A stretch of DNA of 64,000 nucleotides from Apostichopus japonicus (lineage: Eukaryota > Echinodermata > Holothuroidea > Aspidochirotida > Stichopodidae): NCBI RefSeq assembly GCF_037975245.1, contig NC_092577.1, positions 16,258,013 through 16,322,012 on the forward strand, in the 5' to 3' direction. Under the pieces are notes generated by a model. It was not told the origin of the DNA, did no database searches, and worked only from the letters and a program-made list of their open reading frames with translations. The position numbers and the translations under genes are program-made. Below, one piece after another: positions 30,001 to 42,294 of the stretch (its first letter is position 1; the number at the start of each line of letters is the position of its first letter).

Positions 30001-33000
30001 GATGAAAGCATTCAATTTGATAAGGCAATCCATGTTACATGACTTACTATATCCACCAACAAAAGTCTCAAACCCAACCACTCAACAAAGAGAATCATGG
30101 ACTCTGCTGCAAAGGATGCATCAGCCGTTGTTAGTACTACATATTGGAATACGATCTAAGTTAGTATTCTCATCTTCTTTAAATCAAATTGATAGTCTAA
30201 TGAACCCATCATGTGTATTATCATTTCTTTCTTAATATGCAGAACTGCAGCTCATTCCAGGCTGGAAGCCTGATCCACACAGACAAAACTTCTGGACAGA
30301 TAGATGAGACAGGTCTATTTGGTGCTGTGTGTCGGCATGAAATGCCTCTTTTCTTTTTTAATTTGAAGCAAGGCGAGCAGTAAGTTTATCTGTATCTCTT
30401 GAAGCAGATTCTTGAACATGATTTGTTGATGACCTGAATGACATTGAACAACTCAAAACTATATCTGCTAGTGCTATTGAAGATACTTCAAGTATTACTT
30501 GGAGATATATGTGCCAGCTGTGCCTTGTTTATATTAGGTTCACATTAATCTTCACCAGGGAAAACTGGGGTGTCTCCATTGTTTCATGTCCCATATAGCT
30601 TATAACTTTTCTCTACATTTAATAATTGTTTCTAAGTCAGTATAGAAATATCAATTCATCAAACCATGAATACAGCAATCCCCTTCTGTAGGCACAAACT
30701 TAATGCTCATGAAAAAAGATTGTGACATTATGTCAAAGTTTGATGAAAACTAGATCAAATGTGACATTCTTCTGAAATTTTTAAGTATAAAAGAAGAAGC
30801 AACCAATGTGTGTGTAGCTCATGCCAGCAAGTGTGCTAATTAATCTATTGCGATGGATGTCCACTAAGTACAAAATTGTAATCAAATTGATAAAATACAA
30901 AATAGAATGTTGGGTCATCTGAGAACTTGATCACAATGCTGATCAGATGAGAGGCTGTTGAATGTTTTAATGAATTCCATGTCAAACTTAAAGAACATCA
31001 TATCATAACAAACACAAAAAAGTATCTTCTCACACAGTTTAAATTGGACAATGTTGATAGTTATATGTTATGACAGTATCCACAGCAACTTAAGTGTTAA
31101 GGGCGATGTATGGGTTGGTGAATTTATTGAAAACACACATTGCAGATTCTCCTCGTACAAATTCTATATTTGAGTCTGTCATGATAATGCTTGTATAGTA
31201 CTTCCGTGAGGGTGTTCAGGAAGTGTGGGATTATGTCATTATCTAAAGATCATTAGAGGTCATTGTCTGAAGAAAGGCCATGAAGATGCATCTTCTCCAA
31301 CAGATTGCATGCTCTATCATTGAGGGGTGGTTTGTCATTAAATGCTGTGGTAGTCACTGTAAATTTTGTTTGGGAATATGGAGTAGACATTCTTAAATGG
31401 GTCATACTTTGGTCATTGCATGGAAAAAGAAGTATTTTTCCCTGAAGATGATAGGGATACATTAATGTTGCTCAAATATAATAATGCTACAACAGCTGAA
31501 CTCATTTAATGGTGGAGTGAAATGAGTATTGCACCATTGATGCTCTTTTTGGTACTCATGCATTTTTGATTTTGTGTTTCCACAACACAGGACGATAATC
31601 ATATTTCATGAAAGTACATTGTTCCAATATGTTTGTTTCTTAGAATTGGAAATGCTGTGTACCTCATCCGTCATTTGATAGCTGAGTCCCCAACAACAAA
31701 ACACTACGTGCTCTATGATATTGCATGCATGTTGGCAGCCCACCTCAAGGTAATTTGTAATAAGAAGAGCCTATAGTTGTGTCTGTTTGCCTGTTTTAAT
31801 AGGCATCTTCAGATATAAAGTTTGAGACTCAGTATAACCTAACTTGAACTTGTTTGGCAATATGTGGTTGGTTTGGTATGCTGAAGGAAGAAATACCATA
31901 ATTAATTATAATTTCATAATATCTTTAGCACAAATGGACAGCATGCTGGCACACTATTGAGTGTCTGTCATAACAGTACTGCATTGCTAATTATTTTGTA
32001 TTTATATATTGTATTGCTAACTTGAGACTGACACATACCAATGGACTCACAAAACCAGTCGTCATTGAATTATAGGCTTAATTTTGGATCAGTGGTATAT
32101 ATAGATAAAATCTACTCAGAGGTGTTTAAATTATACTATTCCAAATATGCATGCATGCTCAGATGGAAGTTGATGAAATGTTCACCAAATGATAGGGATT
32201 GTATACATGTCATTAGTTTTATGGCATATGTGGAATGCTGTAAGAATCATGTCTGTACAAGCTATGCACAACACAATGGTGCTCTAGTTTGTCTTTTTGG
32301 TGTAAAATGACATGCCTTTCCTTTTTCTTTTCGCAGAAGACTGGGCAAACTGAGCTCCTTTCAAAAATTTCTCTTGCAGTGCCTGCCTTTCACATTTATG
32401 GCCACAAACCGTCATGCCAGGTAATAAGAGCTGATGAGTTTACCATAACTTTAACTAGTGTACTGTAGGCTGCTAGAGTGAATTAATTTGATTGTGAAAA
32501 ATATTTTTAGTGAAAGAAATGCACTGTATATCACACAAAAAAGCTATATCACATGATTGGTTTATCATTCCTGGTTGTATAAGTCATTATTGTATATAAG
32601 AAACTGTAAAATGGTTAGAAGCAAAAGTTAAAATATATGACTGGGTACTTCCTGTGTAGTGATTTCACATTTTAATTCTTCATGTTGGAATAATATTTCA
32701 GTCATTAAATGGCTTTCAGACTTCTTTGTTCCTTGAAGGAGTCCCATGTTGTGTATGTAGTCACCAATTACTAGAAATGAATTTCCAGATCTGTCCTGTT
32801 ATGAATGTCAATGTCAATTTTGCTGAAAATTGACTTCCATGCTTTTTTCTTTCAGCACATATGTTTATTTTTTTCAAAGCTATGTTTTTGATAATGTATA
32901 GACATTATGCTATTAGAAATACTTTAAAATTATCGGTGTTAATGATATCTTTTTCAAATTTGTCCACCTGTTGGAATTACCATTATGCATAAATCCCACA

Positions 33001-34393
33001 ATTTCTTGTCCAAAGCAAATGTTTTTGAGTATCTATTTCTATATTACTAAGTGTCATGCACATTTACTTTATGGCAACCATCAGGTAACTAACTTATGAT
33101 TGAACACAGCAGAATAGAACATCAGAACATTTACAATAAAGGGAGAAAGAAGAAAGTAATACATGAAGTGAAGAAGTAGGAAAATAAACTTCCTGGTGCT
33201 TTTTCAATAATACACTCCCTTCGAAAGTACAGACAGAAGTATTACAATCTATACTAGTAATATAAACACACAAATCAAATTGGAACAACTAACAATTAAG
33301 GTACGATTTATTCAAGTTATATTCAAAAGATCTAAGGCTATACGTCAAACTATTACTCTTCTGAGTATTAAGGTGTAAGAATTTCCAAAGGTGTGTATAC
33401 ATATGTGTACAAACTTGACCATATGTACATTTAGTGTTCCCATTTCTTGAACTTGTGTTTCTTAAGATGATCTACAGCACTAGAAGAGTAGAAGGATTTG
33501 CGCTCAGTGATGGAGAACAAGTTGAACGCCTTTGGTCATTCCTCCGCAACTTCAGCAGAAGTACCAAAGAGATGTCTGCATCAAACAGAATAGATGCCAT
33601 AACAGAAGCTCTTCTGCATTATTCTAAGAAAAAAATCAAAACCATGGGTAAGTCTCTTTCGGCTGTAATACTCTCTTTTACAAATACTTTGATTGTGTTC
33701 TTGTAGATTAGTTTCCATATTTAATCTTGGTGCTTTTAAGAGAAATTGACACAAATCTCATCTCGATGATTCCACATCTGATCTGGAACCACTTTCAGGA
33801 GAATACAAATATTCTCTGTGACCATTCTTTCTCTTTTTTTCTTAATTCTCATTAAAACTTGAACAAAGAATGCAAGTGAAACTTTGGTATCTTATACTGT
33901 ACAGTGCCATTCGTGGGCCTGACTAATACAGTTGTGGCTTCATCATAGTAGTACATACAAGGTATAAAAGCCATCCCACAGTGACAATTGCAAATATTTG
34001 GAACATTTCAAATTCGACATAAGTTCATATTCAGTCCAATTGTCACAAATGTAAACAAAATATTCAGTGAACAATTTAAAGTGATCAAAACCCTTTTTTC
34101 ACTGAAATTAGATTAAAATTTTTTGTGATGATGAAGGTCCTGCATATTTTCTTGAGTTATGTTTGCGATGATGTTGATGGGCGTAGTGGGCGGCAATTTG
34201 GAAATCTAAATGGTTCCACATTTCTATGATAGCACAATAGGCAGATGGTGCATCCTGATCTAATAAGATATTTGTTGGCCATTTGTTTCATTTCAGGTAA
34301 CATTATCTTGCAAAGAAGTAAACGTGCTGAGGAGTCACTGAAAACTTCTAAGAAGGAACTGGCTGATGCATTATCCAACCAAACCCATGGTGA

Positions 34394-34444
<51 letters not shown>

Positions 34445-37400
34445 TATATATACACACACACACGCACACATGTTTGTATTACATTCCAACCGAGGACCCC
34501 ATTGTATTTTCCATTGTTCAAATCCACGTACAGTACCCTAACCTTAACAATACCCCATACGATAGAATTCTTCCGAGGACGTGGTGATTCTTTAGAAATC
34601 ACAACAGAGGACCTGTAGGGATGTTTCTAAATCATGATGTTTAGAAGGATCTCCTGCATGGGTGTTAAAGGAATTCAAAGATAAAGGTCATCTGTGTGCC
34701 ATATGGGTCATTTCAGAAAAATGCTGAAATTACTTGTTGAAATGGAATTGATCCTGTTCTGGCCCAGTTGTCATTGAATGATATGAAATGTATTTTGCCA
34801 GTGCCATACTTGGTATTATCTTTAATTGCATCATTGCTAACTGCATCATTGATGGTCTGGTTTTGATAAATATAACTGCACTATTATTTACAAGTACCTT
34901 TTGCCCTTTATTTGGTAGCGCTCTCACCAATCACAGAAGATGATATCAAGCAATGGATCACAGAGAAGTCAACACCATCCTCTGTTCAGGCTTTGGGTAA
35001 TCAACCATATTTATGTTCTTTATTACAAAAGTTTTACTTGTAAATTTGTGTGTATTTCACTGATTGTTCTGATCCCTAGCTTGTGGACTCATCGCAGCAC
35101 AATTTGGAATGAACATGGCCTGTTGATCTGTGATAGCCCTATATCTGTTTTACAAGTTGAGACCTAATGAGTTGGCATAGTGGCCAATTGTATAGTTTTG
35201 GGCCTAAATCAACAGACTTTGTCATGGTGGGAACAATGGATCAAGTGTATATGCCTACGGCTTTAGTCCTCCACTGAAAAAGTGTATGGATGCTTATTGC
35301 AAATTACCCCAAATGAGGTAGCAATTGAGAATCAAAGTTCCAAGATAATATTTGCAAACTTCAATGGTGAAGGTATAAGCCAAGGCCTATTAGAAAAACT
35401 GCTTAAATGAATGCATACAGTAAATGTAGTCATATACTAGTTTAGGACATTTTGGGTAGTATGATAATGACACCAAGGATTTCACCTCTTGCATTTTGTA
35501 ATATTGAGAAACTCTTTTCCTGATATGCTGTACTTGGGGCAAATGCCTTTCAACTGTTGCGCATGCCATGGCTGTGTATATCTAACTCGAATATCAATTC
35601 TTTTCCAGCAACTGGCCACAATCTAACCCCACAAGAAACTTATGCCATCCATCTCCGTACATATTATAACCTCTGGTAAGTTAGAATCTTCATATTAATG
35701 CAATGCATGCAACAATTTGATACTTTCTAAGATACTAAATTAGGTCCAGTATAGTCAGTCATAAAGGATTTGAATGGTATATTAAAAGTCAATTAATAGT
35801 CTACCCCTCATGCCAAATGCTGCTGGAAGTTGCATTGATGAAAAAATGTTGATTTATGATAATTAACGTATTCTTCCAATTCATCACTTGTACACATAGC
35901 AAAACAATTCCACCAGTAAGCTGTTACGTATAGTATGCGTGTGCGTGCCTGTATGTGTGTGTGTGTCTGTGTTTTTTTTGGTGCATATATGTATGTAGTT
36001 CTTTGCTGCTGTTGTTTTTGGTTTGGATCAATAATCACTAAAAGTAACAAGAGTTGTAATTTGATAATCATGAAAACAAAAAATTTAAATTTCAAAGTTG
36101 GTTTGTATATATCCCTTGTGAGTACTGTAAAATAAGACACAACTTGTTTGTATACATGTCCCTTGTGAGTACTGTAATGAAATGCAAGTTGTTTTTATTT
36201 TTTATTGATTGGAAAGAGAAATGACAATTTCACATAAGTTTAAATGGTGACACTGTGTCAATGTGTTGTATAAACAATACTTGTGCCTGGCTGCAGTCAG
36301 TTGATGCTTTCATATTGGACAAGTACCCTTGAGGTATACAGTTCAGTGCTTTGCTTCAGGCAATGAACCACCTAGCCTCATACAGTTACAGCATTTGAAC
36401 ATGGCATTAGTGTATTACCCTCTCTAATTCTATTTAACTAAATGATTTGTCTGTTTTTCTAGTGATGAAATTGAAAAGGACACAAGGACAAATAGCCATC
36501 ACATGCAGATTCTATTACGCAAAGTTTCAAGGTACAGATTTTGTCTTACTCATTGCATTTATTACTTGCTATGAAAACCAAAGAAGTGATGCTGCTAATT
36601 CTTTGCTACTTTAAGTTAACAGCTGTAAATATCATTAATTCTGCTTGTGTGAATAGTTATATAAAAACCAATTTGGAATTCATCATGGACTATTTCAAGT
36701 CAAAGTATGAAACATTGGTATGCCTTCAGGAACCCTAATGAACATAATGAACATTTGATGATAATAATTGGAAATTCATCTGGTATAGATTTCGGGCTAA
36801 TTTGATGTCAAAATATTAAAGATGATTGGCTTTTCAGGCAACTTGGTGTATCAGGTCAACATCAAAAGTCTTTTGTTTTATTGGGGGGGGGGGGGGGGTT
36901 GTGTTCAGTCTATATCATTTAATGGTCATTATATAGCTGTTGTTGTTATGGTGCAGAAAACATTCCTTTTATTAGCCTCTATACACCTTTGGTGTACTTG
37001 TTTGCTTGACCCTGAAGCTCACCCAACAGTTCACAACTTGTCGATTATGAAAATATTGAACTGGTTATTGACTGTTTTATTCTATTTTCTCTTTGATTTC
37101 AGTATGAATGAACAGCTTAAGTTGATGGAGAGTGGCACACGATGGGGAAGGACTGATAGCGTGTATCTTGATTCTCTCCGGAGAACAGAAGACAGAAAGC
37201 GTGTATCAAATTTGAATCAAATACACACAATGGCAGTGGAGAGATGGTTTCTTTTGCTCATGAAACAAAAGTATGCTGGTATGTGTTGCCATGAAAGCAT
37301 GCATTTTCTTTCTGTTAAATCACAGCAAGCATATATTGTACATTTCAACTCGCTGTCAACTGTGAGCATGATGCAGATGTTGCTTGTTATACACGTGTTG

Positions 37401-38558
37401 GCTGCACTAGTTGTCACCTTGTATTCACAGGAGGTATTAAATTACAGCGCTTCTCGCACATTCCCCAAAACATGTTGAATCTGATACAAAACTACCAATT
37501 ACAGCAAGTTCATGACTAAAATGGGTCTGAAATGTTCCCTCTTCATGCTTCACAAGATGCATCACACTGTATGTTTTTATTTAACAGTGCTTCCTCTTAC
37601 TTATACTGTTTTTCCTTTCCACCACTCCAAAAAAAAAATAATGACATGTGAGCATAGAAAAAAATCTATAATTAAGAGTCATATCATGATGTCAACATTT
37701 GTGATTATCGATGAAAACTACTTGTGAAAACCAGCAACAGTCCAATTTTGGGTTAGTTTTTGGTCTATAAAATCCCACTTTTTTCCTGTTTTATTTATAA
37801 TTTTGGTCCTACTTGTGTCTTATGTTTGCACTTGTGTCCACTTGAAAGCATGCACTGATGGAAAGTTATCAATTTTACCTATGGGGCATACCTCGAATAA
37901 ATGTGATAGTAAATATGGAAGTAGAAAATGACAATTGTTTCTATTTCAACAGGTGAAGACTGTATCATCAAAACTGAAGAAAGCAGTGGCATCATACAAT
38001 AGCAACACCACCGAATTGCCATCCATAGATTTCCCAAATACCATTATAGTAGAAGAGGCCTTTGATGTAAAATCCAGGTTCTGGGAATGTCTATTCCCAA
38101 ACCGATGCCCTACTGACAGCTACATCCCTGTACATGTGAAGCGAATCCTGACTGATGCTTTGCACAGGGTGCAGCACAGTGAAGACGAAGTGGCCATGCT
38201 GAAGGCTGAAATGCTACAACTACATGACAGTCTCAATTCAAAGTGGCAGCACATTAATGAGACCTTAAAGAAGGATTCTCTCAGTGCAGGTGAGAGATCC
38301 ATATTAGGTTTGCAATTAAGTAAAGCACACCATGATCTATACATGGTGTACTCCCTATTCAAGGACAAGGTAGCTATTCCACCCATGGATGAACCTACAA
38401 TAGTTCCATCTGTGTCATGGGTCAGGAATTGCGAGGTCTCTGAAGAAATGGACATGCCCATCATCAATGCAGAAGACGATGATGACACAGCCCTGGATGA
38501 GCTAATTGAAGCAATAGAGGATGATACTTTGTCAGATGATGAATTATCATCCTTATAA
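26567..38558 (+). CDS. KDZ (Kyakuja-Dileera-Zisupton) superfamily transposase, 16 exons
   Basis: The exons are 26567-27046, 27704-27812, 27941-28161, 28878-29009, 29594-29761, 30243-30379, 31644-31749, 32337-32420, 33467-33647, 34297-34389, 34919-34996, 35609-35675, 36463-36531, 37103-37278, 37431-37507 and 37953-38558. Every junction is GT-AG and every phase matches, giving 925 codons from the ATG at 26573. A Cys/His cluster (residues 116-152) precedes the RNase H-fold core, which has D322 in VSLDGIFGL, D439 in VLYDIACML and E494/E497 in DGEQVERLW, matching the KDZ catalytic pattern. CPACPK and ETGLFGAVCRHEMPL are further family motifs. The C-terminus is coiled coil then acidic. One codon, 294, is TAA (28953-28955). 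No terminal repeats of a KDZ transposon were found, so it is either an ageing element or an exapted gene. Confidence 0.85.
28878..29009 (+). pseudogene. KDZ exon 4 with in-frame TAA
   Basis: The exon is in phase 0 at both ends and codes for CFAEFKFLLSQIDS, then TAA at 28953-28955, then continues in frame to the family motif HPVCPACPK at the donor. No alternative donor precedes the stop. It is the only disruption found in 16 exons, so it could be a recent nonsense mutation, a polymorphism or a sequencing error. Confidence 0.75.
29594..29761 (+). CDS. KDZ exon 5: first catalytic aspartate
   Basis: The exon opens with a basic run and VSLDGIFGLKRWKKSGES; the aspartate of SLDG is the first catalytic acid of the RNase H-like fold. 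It continues with FFINQSEVDTFLKGY, a conserved helix of KDZ cores, to the GTAAGT donor. Confidence 0.8.
31644..31749 (+). CDS. KDZ exon 7: second catalytic aspartate
   Basis: Reads IGNAVYLIRHLIAESPTTKH then YVLYDIACMLAAHLK. The YDIAC motif carries the second catalytic aspartate and is one of the most recognisable KDZ signatures. Confidence 0.85.
33467..33647 (+). CDS. KDZ exon 9: catalytic glutamate
   Basis: After a TTCTTAAG acceptor the exon reads RRVEGFALSDGEQVERLWSF followed by LRNFSRSTKEMSASNRIDAI. The GE-x2-ERLWS motif supplies the third acidic residue and the following basic residues are typical of the family. Confidence 0.85.
34396..34450. repeat. (TA)n microsatellite in KDZ intron 10
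   Basis: A run of about 24 TA units starts five bases after the exon 10 donor (CATG|GTGAG), followed by a short (CA)n. Length is likely polymorphic. Confidence 0.9.
37953..38558 (+). CDS. KDZ terminal exon: coiled coil and acidic tail
   Basis: A single 201-codon terminal exon carries basic VKTVSSKLKKAVASYN, conserved FWECLFPNRC, a coiled coil around EDEVAMLKAEMLQLHDSLNS and a strongly acidic end (EDDDDTALDELIEAIEDDTL). It ends in TAA, followed about 120 bp later by a polyadenylation signal. Confidence 0.85.
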   Translation: MKTVSSKLKKAVASYNSNTTELPSIDFPNTIIVEEAFDVKSRFWECLFPNRCPTDSYIPVHVKRILTDALHRVQHSEDEVAMLKAEMLQLHDSLNSKWQHINETLKKDSLSAGERSILGLQLSKAHHDLYMVYSLFKDKVAIPPMDEPTIVPSVSWVRNCEVSEEMDMPIINAEDDDDTALDELIEAIEDDTLSDDELSSL

Positions 38559-38676
38559 TTGTGGATCACACATTCTGTGTTTGGAAATCTACCCCTTTAG
38601 TTACGCTTCCATTCATTTTCTACACTGCTCACTTCTTTACCTTTCAATGTTATTAGTCTATAAATTTAGGAGTACA

Positions 38677-38682
38677 ATAAAG
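38677..38682 (+). terminator. Polyadenylation signal of the KDZ gene
   Basis: A canonical AATAAA lies 119 bp after the stop codon on the coding strand, in an AT-rich context. No other canonical signal lies between the stop and this point. Confidence 0.6.
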
Positions 38683-38888
38683 TTATTTGGCCATAGTTTT
38701 GGGTACTTATGTGTTGACTGACCTACATACAAATATACGGATTGAAAGAAAGGCTGTGCAAGTGGCTTTTTCACACTCCTTTCCTTTGTTATGCTTGGTA
38801 TTGATTATGTAACACACAGAGACTAATAACCTTGAGATGTAAAGAAGTGGGCAGTGGCAAAAAAGTCTTATTAAAAGTGTGGATTTCT

Positions 38889-39504
38889 TTAAAGCAGCAT
38901 TTTCGTTTGGTCGCCATTTTCTACTTTCTTGTCCATCGAGTTTTTTACATATAACAATTACAAAAGAACAAACTAAGATATTAGCCAAGTTTTTCCCTGC
39001 CAACAACGTTAATTGGCCAGTAATTAAGGATATTTGCAGATAATGAGAAAATTGTCCACGACAAAGCCCACGCTTAAAATTAACCGCATACAGTTCCCCC
39101 AAACCCACCAGTTTGAATTCAACCAATCAGAGATGCAGGTTTAGTTATGAGCCGTTGCTAAAAATAGATTAAAGTCTTTGCGTTAATTGGTACAACCAGG
39201 GAGTTGTTATGGAACTCCCTGGTGAAACTGCCATATAGACTGTACACAAATCAAGCATGGTGTTATATTACACATTGGTCAATGACGTTCATAGTGTTTA
39301 AATATTCATATTATGGCCGAGGTTTATTGGGATCCCAATGGAAAATATCTTGGAGATAAACAAAGTTGAAATGTTTTTTAGACTTTTATGCCCCCATTTG
39401 AAGTGAGGTTTAATTAGTAAAGCTAGTTATTTATGTTGTTATGGCATAGTGGAGTCAGTGAGGTTAAGAAAAATCATAGAAAAGGACGCAAAATGCTGCT
39501 TTAA
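38889..39504. mobile_element. TTAA-type MITE
   Basis: TTAAAGCAGCATTTT and its exact inverse AAAATGCTGCTTTAA bound a 616-bp sequence; the outermost TTAA fits the target duplication of piggyBac- or Kolobok-type transposons. Inside lies an 11-bp-stem palindrome, ACCAGGGAGTT with AACTCCCTGGT, at about 39194-39222. No transposase frame. Confidence 0.75.
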
Positions 39505-40288
39505 CAGACATCGTTACTGGCACTTCTAAGGTTGGGCCAGCAATAAGTGTAAAAAGTAATAGTAGTGTTTCTTAAGGTCCTACTCCTATAAGAGTCTATA
39601 TAAATCCACCCGTATGTTCTCCGTCAGGAAAAGTGCCAAAATGCAGTAGGAGAACATCCTTTTAGATATCAATGATAATCTGGTTGTGGCTCATGTTGAA
39701 GAGCTTGAATGGTCATATATTTGGTATAAAACTTGGGTCAATTGAGGCAATTTTAGACCCCTTTAGGCCTCCCAGGAGCAGCCTTCGAAAACTGTTTACT
39801 ACTGAGTGATTAGGTTTGTTTACAAGTGACGAAAACTTCACTGGCTCACATAGCAAACATCTACATGGTCATGATATGGAAAATTGATAGTGCCATGAAA
39901 GGCCATCTTGTCAGCTATCCAGTGATGGGTAGCGTTTAAGCTAGTGAGACCTTCTATCTAGACTTAGAGACCGTATTACTTTTGGGATTTAGTGTGGAAG
40001 CCATTGGGGCATATCATGGGCATATGCTACCTTTCCCCTTTTCTAGAATTGCCTGCCATTAGTTTCTCTCTGAATTTGCGGTCAGTTAGGTGGAATTTTG
40101 AATGGGAATCTATTGTCAACATCTGTGAAGAATGTGGTGGGAGGACAAGCTTTGTTTATGCTTGTAGCAGGTGTTATAGGGAATCCCTGACTGGAGTTTA
40201 TTCTCAAGTGTACCCATTCTGTTAGTCACAACAGTTTTAAGTTTTCGTTTGCTGGTGAGGTATTTCGAGTAATTGTTTTAAGTCATAT
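39505..40288. other. Unassigned interval
   Basis: No supported gene or bounded repeat. Confidence 0.35.
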
Positions 40289-40296
40289 GTTTGGAG

Positions 40297-41072
40297 CATG
40301 GGCGGCGGAACCAGGGGGGGGGGGACACATGGGGCACGTGCCCCCCACTTTTCCTCAGATTAAAAATGTGCCCTTTTTTCTACATAAAAATTTCTAAATA
40401 AAAAAAGAGTGTACAAAGCGAAACCCACGTCGAATGAAATATTTCGGGAAGTTTTAATTGTTTACTACCACAGGCGTAGGAGCCCAATTTGATTTGGGGG
40501 GCTGTAACTACTTGCCCGAAAAATATTACCAAAATTTTTCACGCGCTTCGCATGCGTTCAACATGTTAATGTGCATATCATATAGGCATGCGTTGTTATT
40601 ACATCGCATGCCAATAACATACAATCATTTGCCGTGTTATAACCCTTCCAAATTGGTTATAATTATTGGGAAAGTTGTTACAATAATAATGATCATAATG
40701 ATATCAGTTTAACCATTGAAAAAAACACATAGAAAATTGCTTTTCTTTCAGTATTTTGACATATTTCATTTGCTTTCATGCATGTATCCATCGCGTGTGC
40801 AGGGACTTGGACTTTATAATGATTTCACCTCATTTTGTCTTTTTCCTTGTTTCCCAATTTGCACATTAGATACTGCAGTGCTAGTATGCATTGGTTCCTT
40901 GAGGGGAGGGGGGGGGGTGGCATTGATGGATTGATGTGTATACGCAAATAAGATAATACAATAAGAGTTATAAAGGGTACTAAATATCAGGCTGCATCAG
41001 TCCAATCGAATTTCTGCAAAGTGCCCTTCGACGTTGGTGCCCCCCAGATTAAAAGTGCTTCCGCCGCCCTTG
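40297..41072. mobile_element. hAT-type MITE with GGGCGGCGGAA termini
   Basis: The 776-bp element starts CATGGGCGGCGGAA and ends TTCCGCCGCCCTTG, flanked by an exact 8-bp duplication GTTTGGAG (40289-40296 and 41073-41080). A G-run (40313-40324) lies just inside the left end, another near 40905-40917, and CCCCCC blocks near both ends. No coding frame. Termini resemble those at 5018-5385 and 45830-46812. Confidence 0.85.
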
Positions 41073-41080
41073 GTTTGGAG

Positions 41081-42294
41081 TAATGGGAATGTATGAGAAG
41101 AAGTCAAGAGCTACTGTAAGCCTATAGTCTTGCAAAATTTTGCTCTTCCAAAGAATGTGATGGAAGGTTTGTTTGAACAAGTTTTAACCATAATTTGAAA
41201 TATGGCAGTGTTGTGCAGAGCAGCAGCATGTATGTCAATGTGGGTTATTATTTGTTATTGGTACATACTTTTTTGGCCATCAGATATTCATCTATACCCA
41301 CATATTAAGTGGCTTTTGTGATGGGAACGGATAACAAAGTAGGTATCTCTTCTTGAATGCTGATAGTGTATGGTATAATGGACTTGAGAAAAGTGTTCAT
41401 ACCTGTACAATATATATCATGCAGTCATATGCAAACATGCGATGTAATTTTGCGTATCTTATCATCCATACCACGAAAAATTTATACCATTTAAATTCCT
41501 CTCAAAGAAATTGAGTGTAACAACCAACTGCAGTACCCTATTGACTACTCTATTTCCATTTCATGCTAAGATACGATTGGTCATTTTAATTAATTTAAAT
41601 CATGATTTTGTTTCATGTTTCAATTGAATATTGCATTGATGAAAGCCAATATGTATAGTAAAGAATACAATGGAGGAAATCACTTTGTTGGTATTTGTTT
41701 CCTCTTTTGGATGCTTTTACACATCCATTCACCACACTTAATTTTCATATTTACGAGAGTACATGGGTTTTGGGACTGCAATGCCCCCAGTCAACACAGT
41801 ATGCAATAATAAACATCGGATTCCCTTTCAGGGCCTCCATAAACAAAAGGGACCGTTTGGGCTATTTATGGCATGACCTATGGGCCAATGTCGGTTTTGG
41901 GAACGGGCCGTCCCCAGTCAACACGGTATACAAAAATAAACTTAAGACTTGTGATCAGCGTGTTCCCGAGAACTACCAGATAAGATAAACATAGACGCTT
42001 TTTGCGACCAAACCTTTTGGCCAAACAAAACCACAAGAATACCATAGTGTAGTTATCTTTTTGGGGAAGGTAATTGGTAATATGACTCTATTTATGCTAA
42101 AATGGTGTTTTGCATTGAAAAGTGTAAAATTGTACGTCCCCGAGTGTAGAATGAGGTAATTTTGCGGAGTGAAAATTTACCAAAAATAACATCCGCCCAA
42201 AGGACATAAAATGAGGTAATCTGTGCCCAGGAGAACAAATGTGCAACGGCCATGTTAATATCTGCTTCAGCTTTAGGAGATATGGGGGGTCCCA
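41081..42294. other. Unassigned AT-rich interval
   Basis: No supported gene. Two near-parallel segments around 41750-41810 and 41885-41940 (GGGACTGCAATGCCCCCAGT versus GGGAACGGGCCGTCCCCAGT) suggest a short degenerate duplication. Confidence 0.35.

Noticed and set aside
34245-34587. Open frames with long YIYIYI runs
   Set aside because: They translate the (TA)n microsatellite; the real coding piece here is KDZ exon 10 at 34297-34389.
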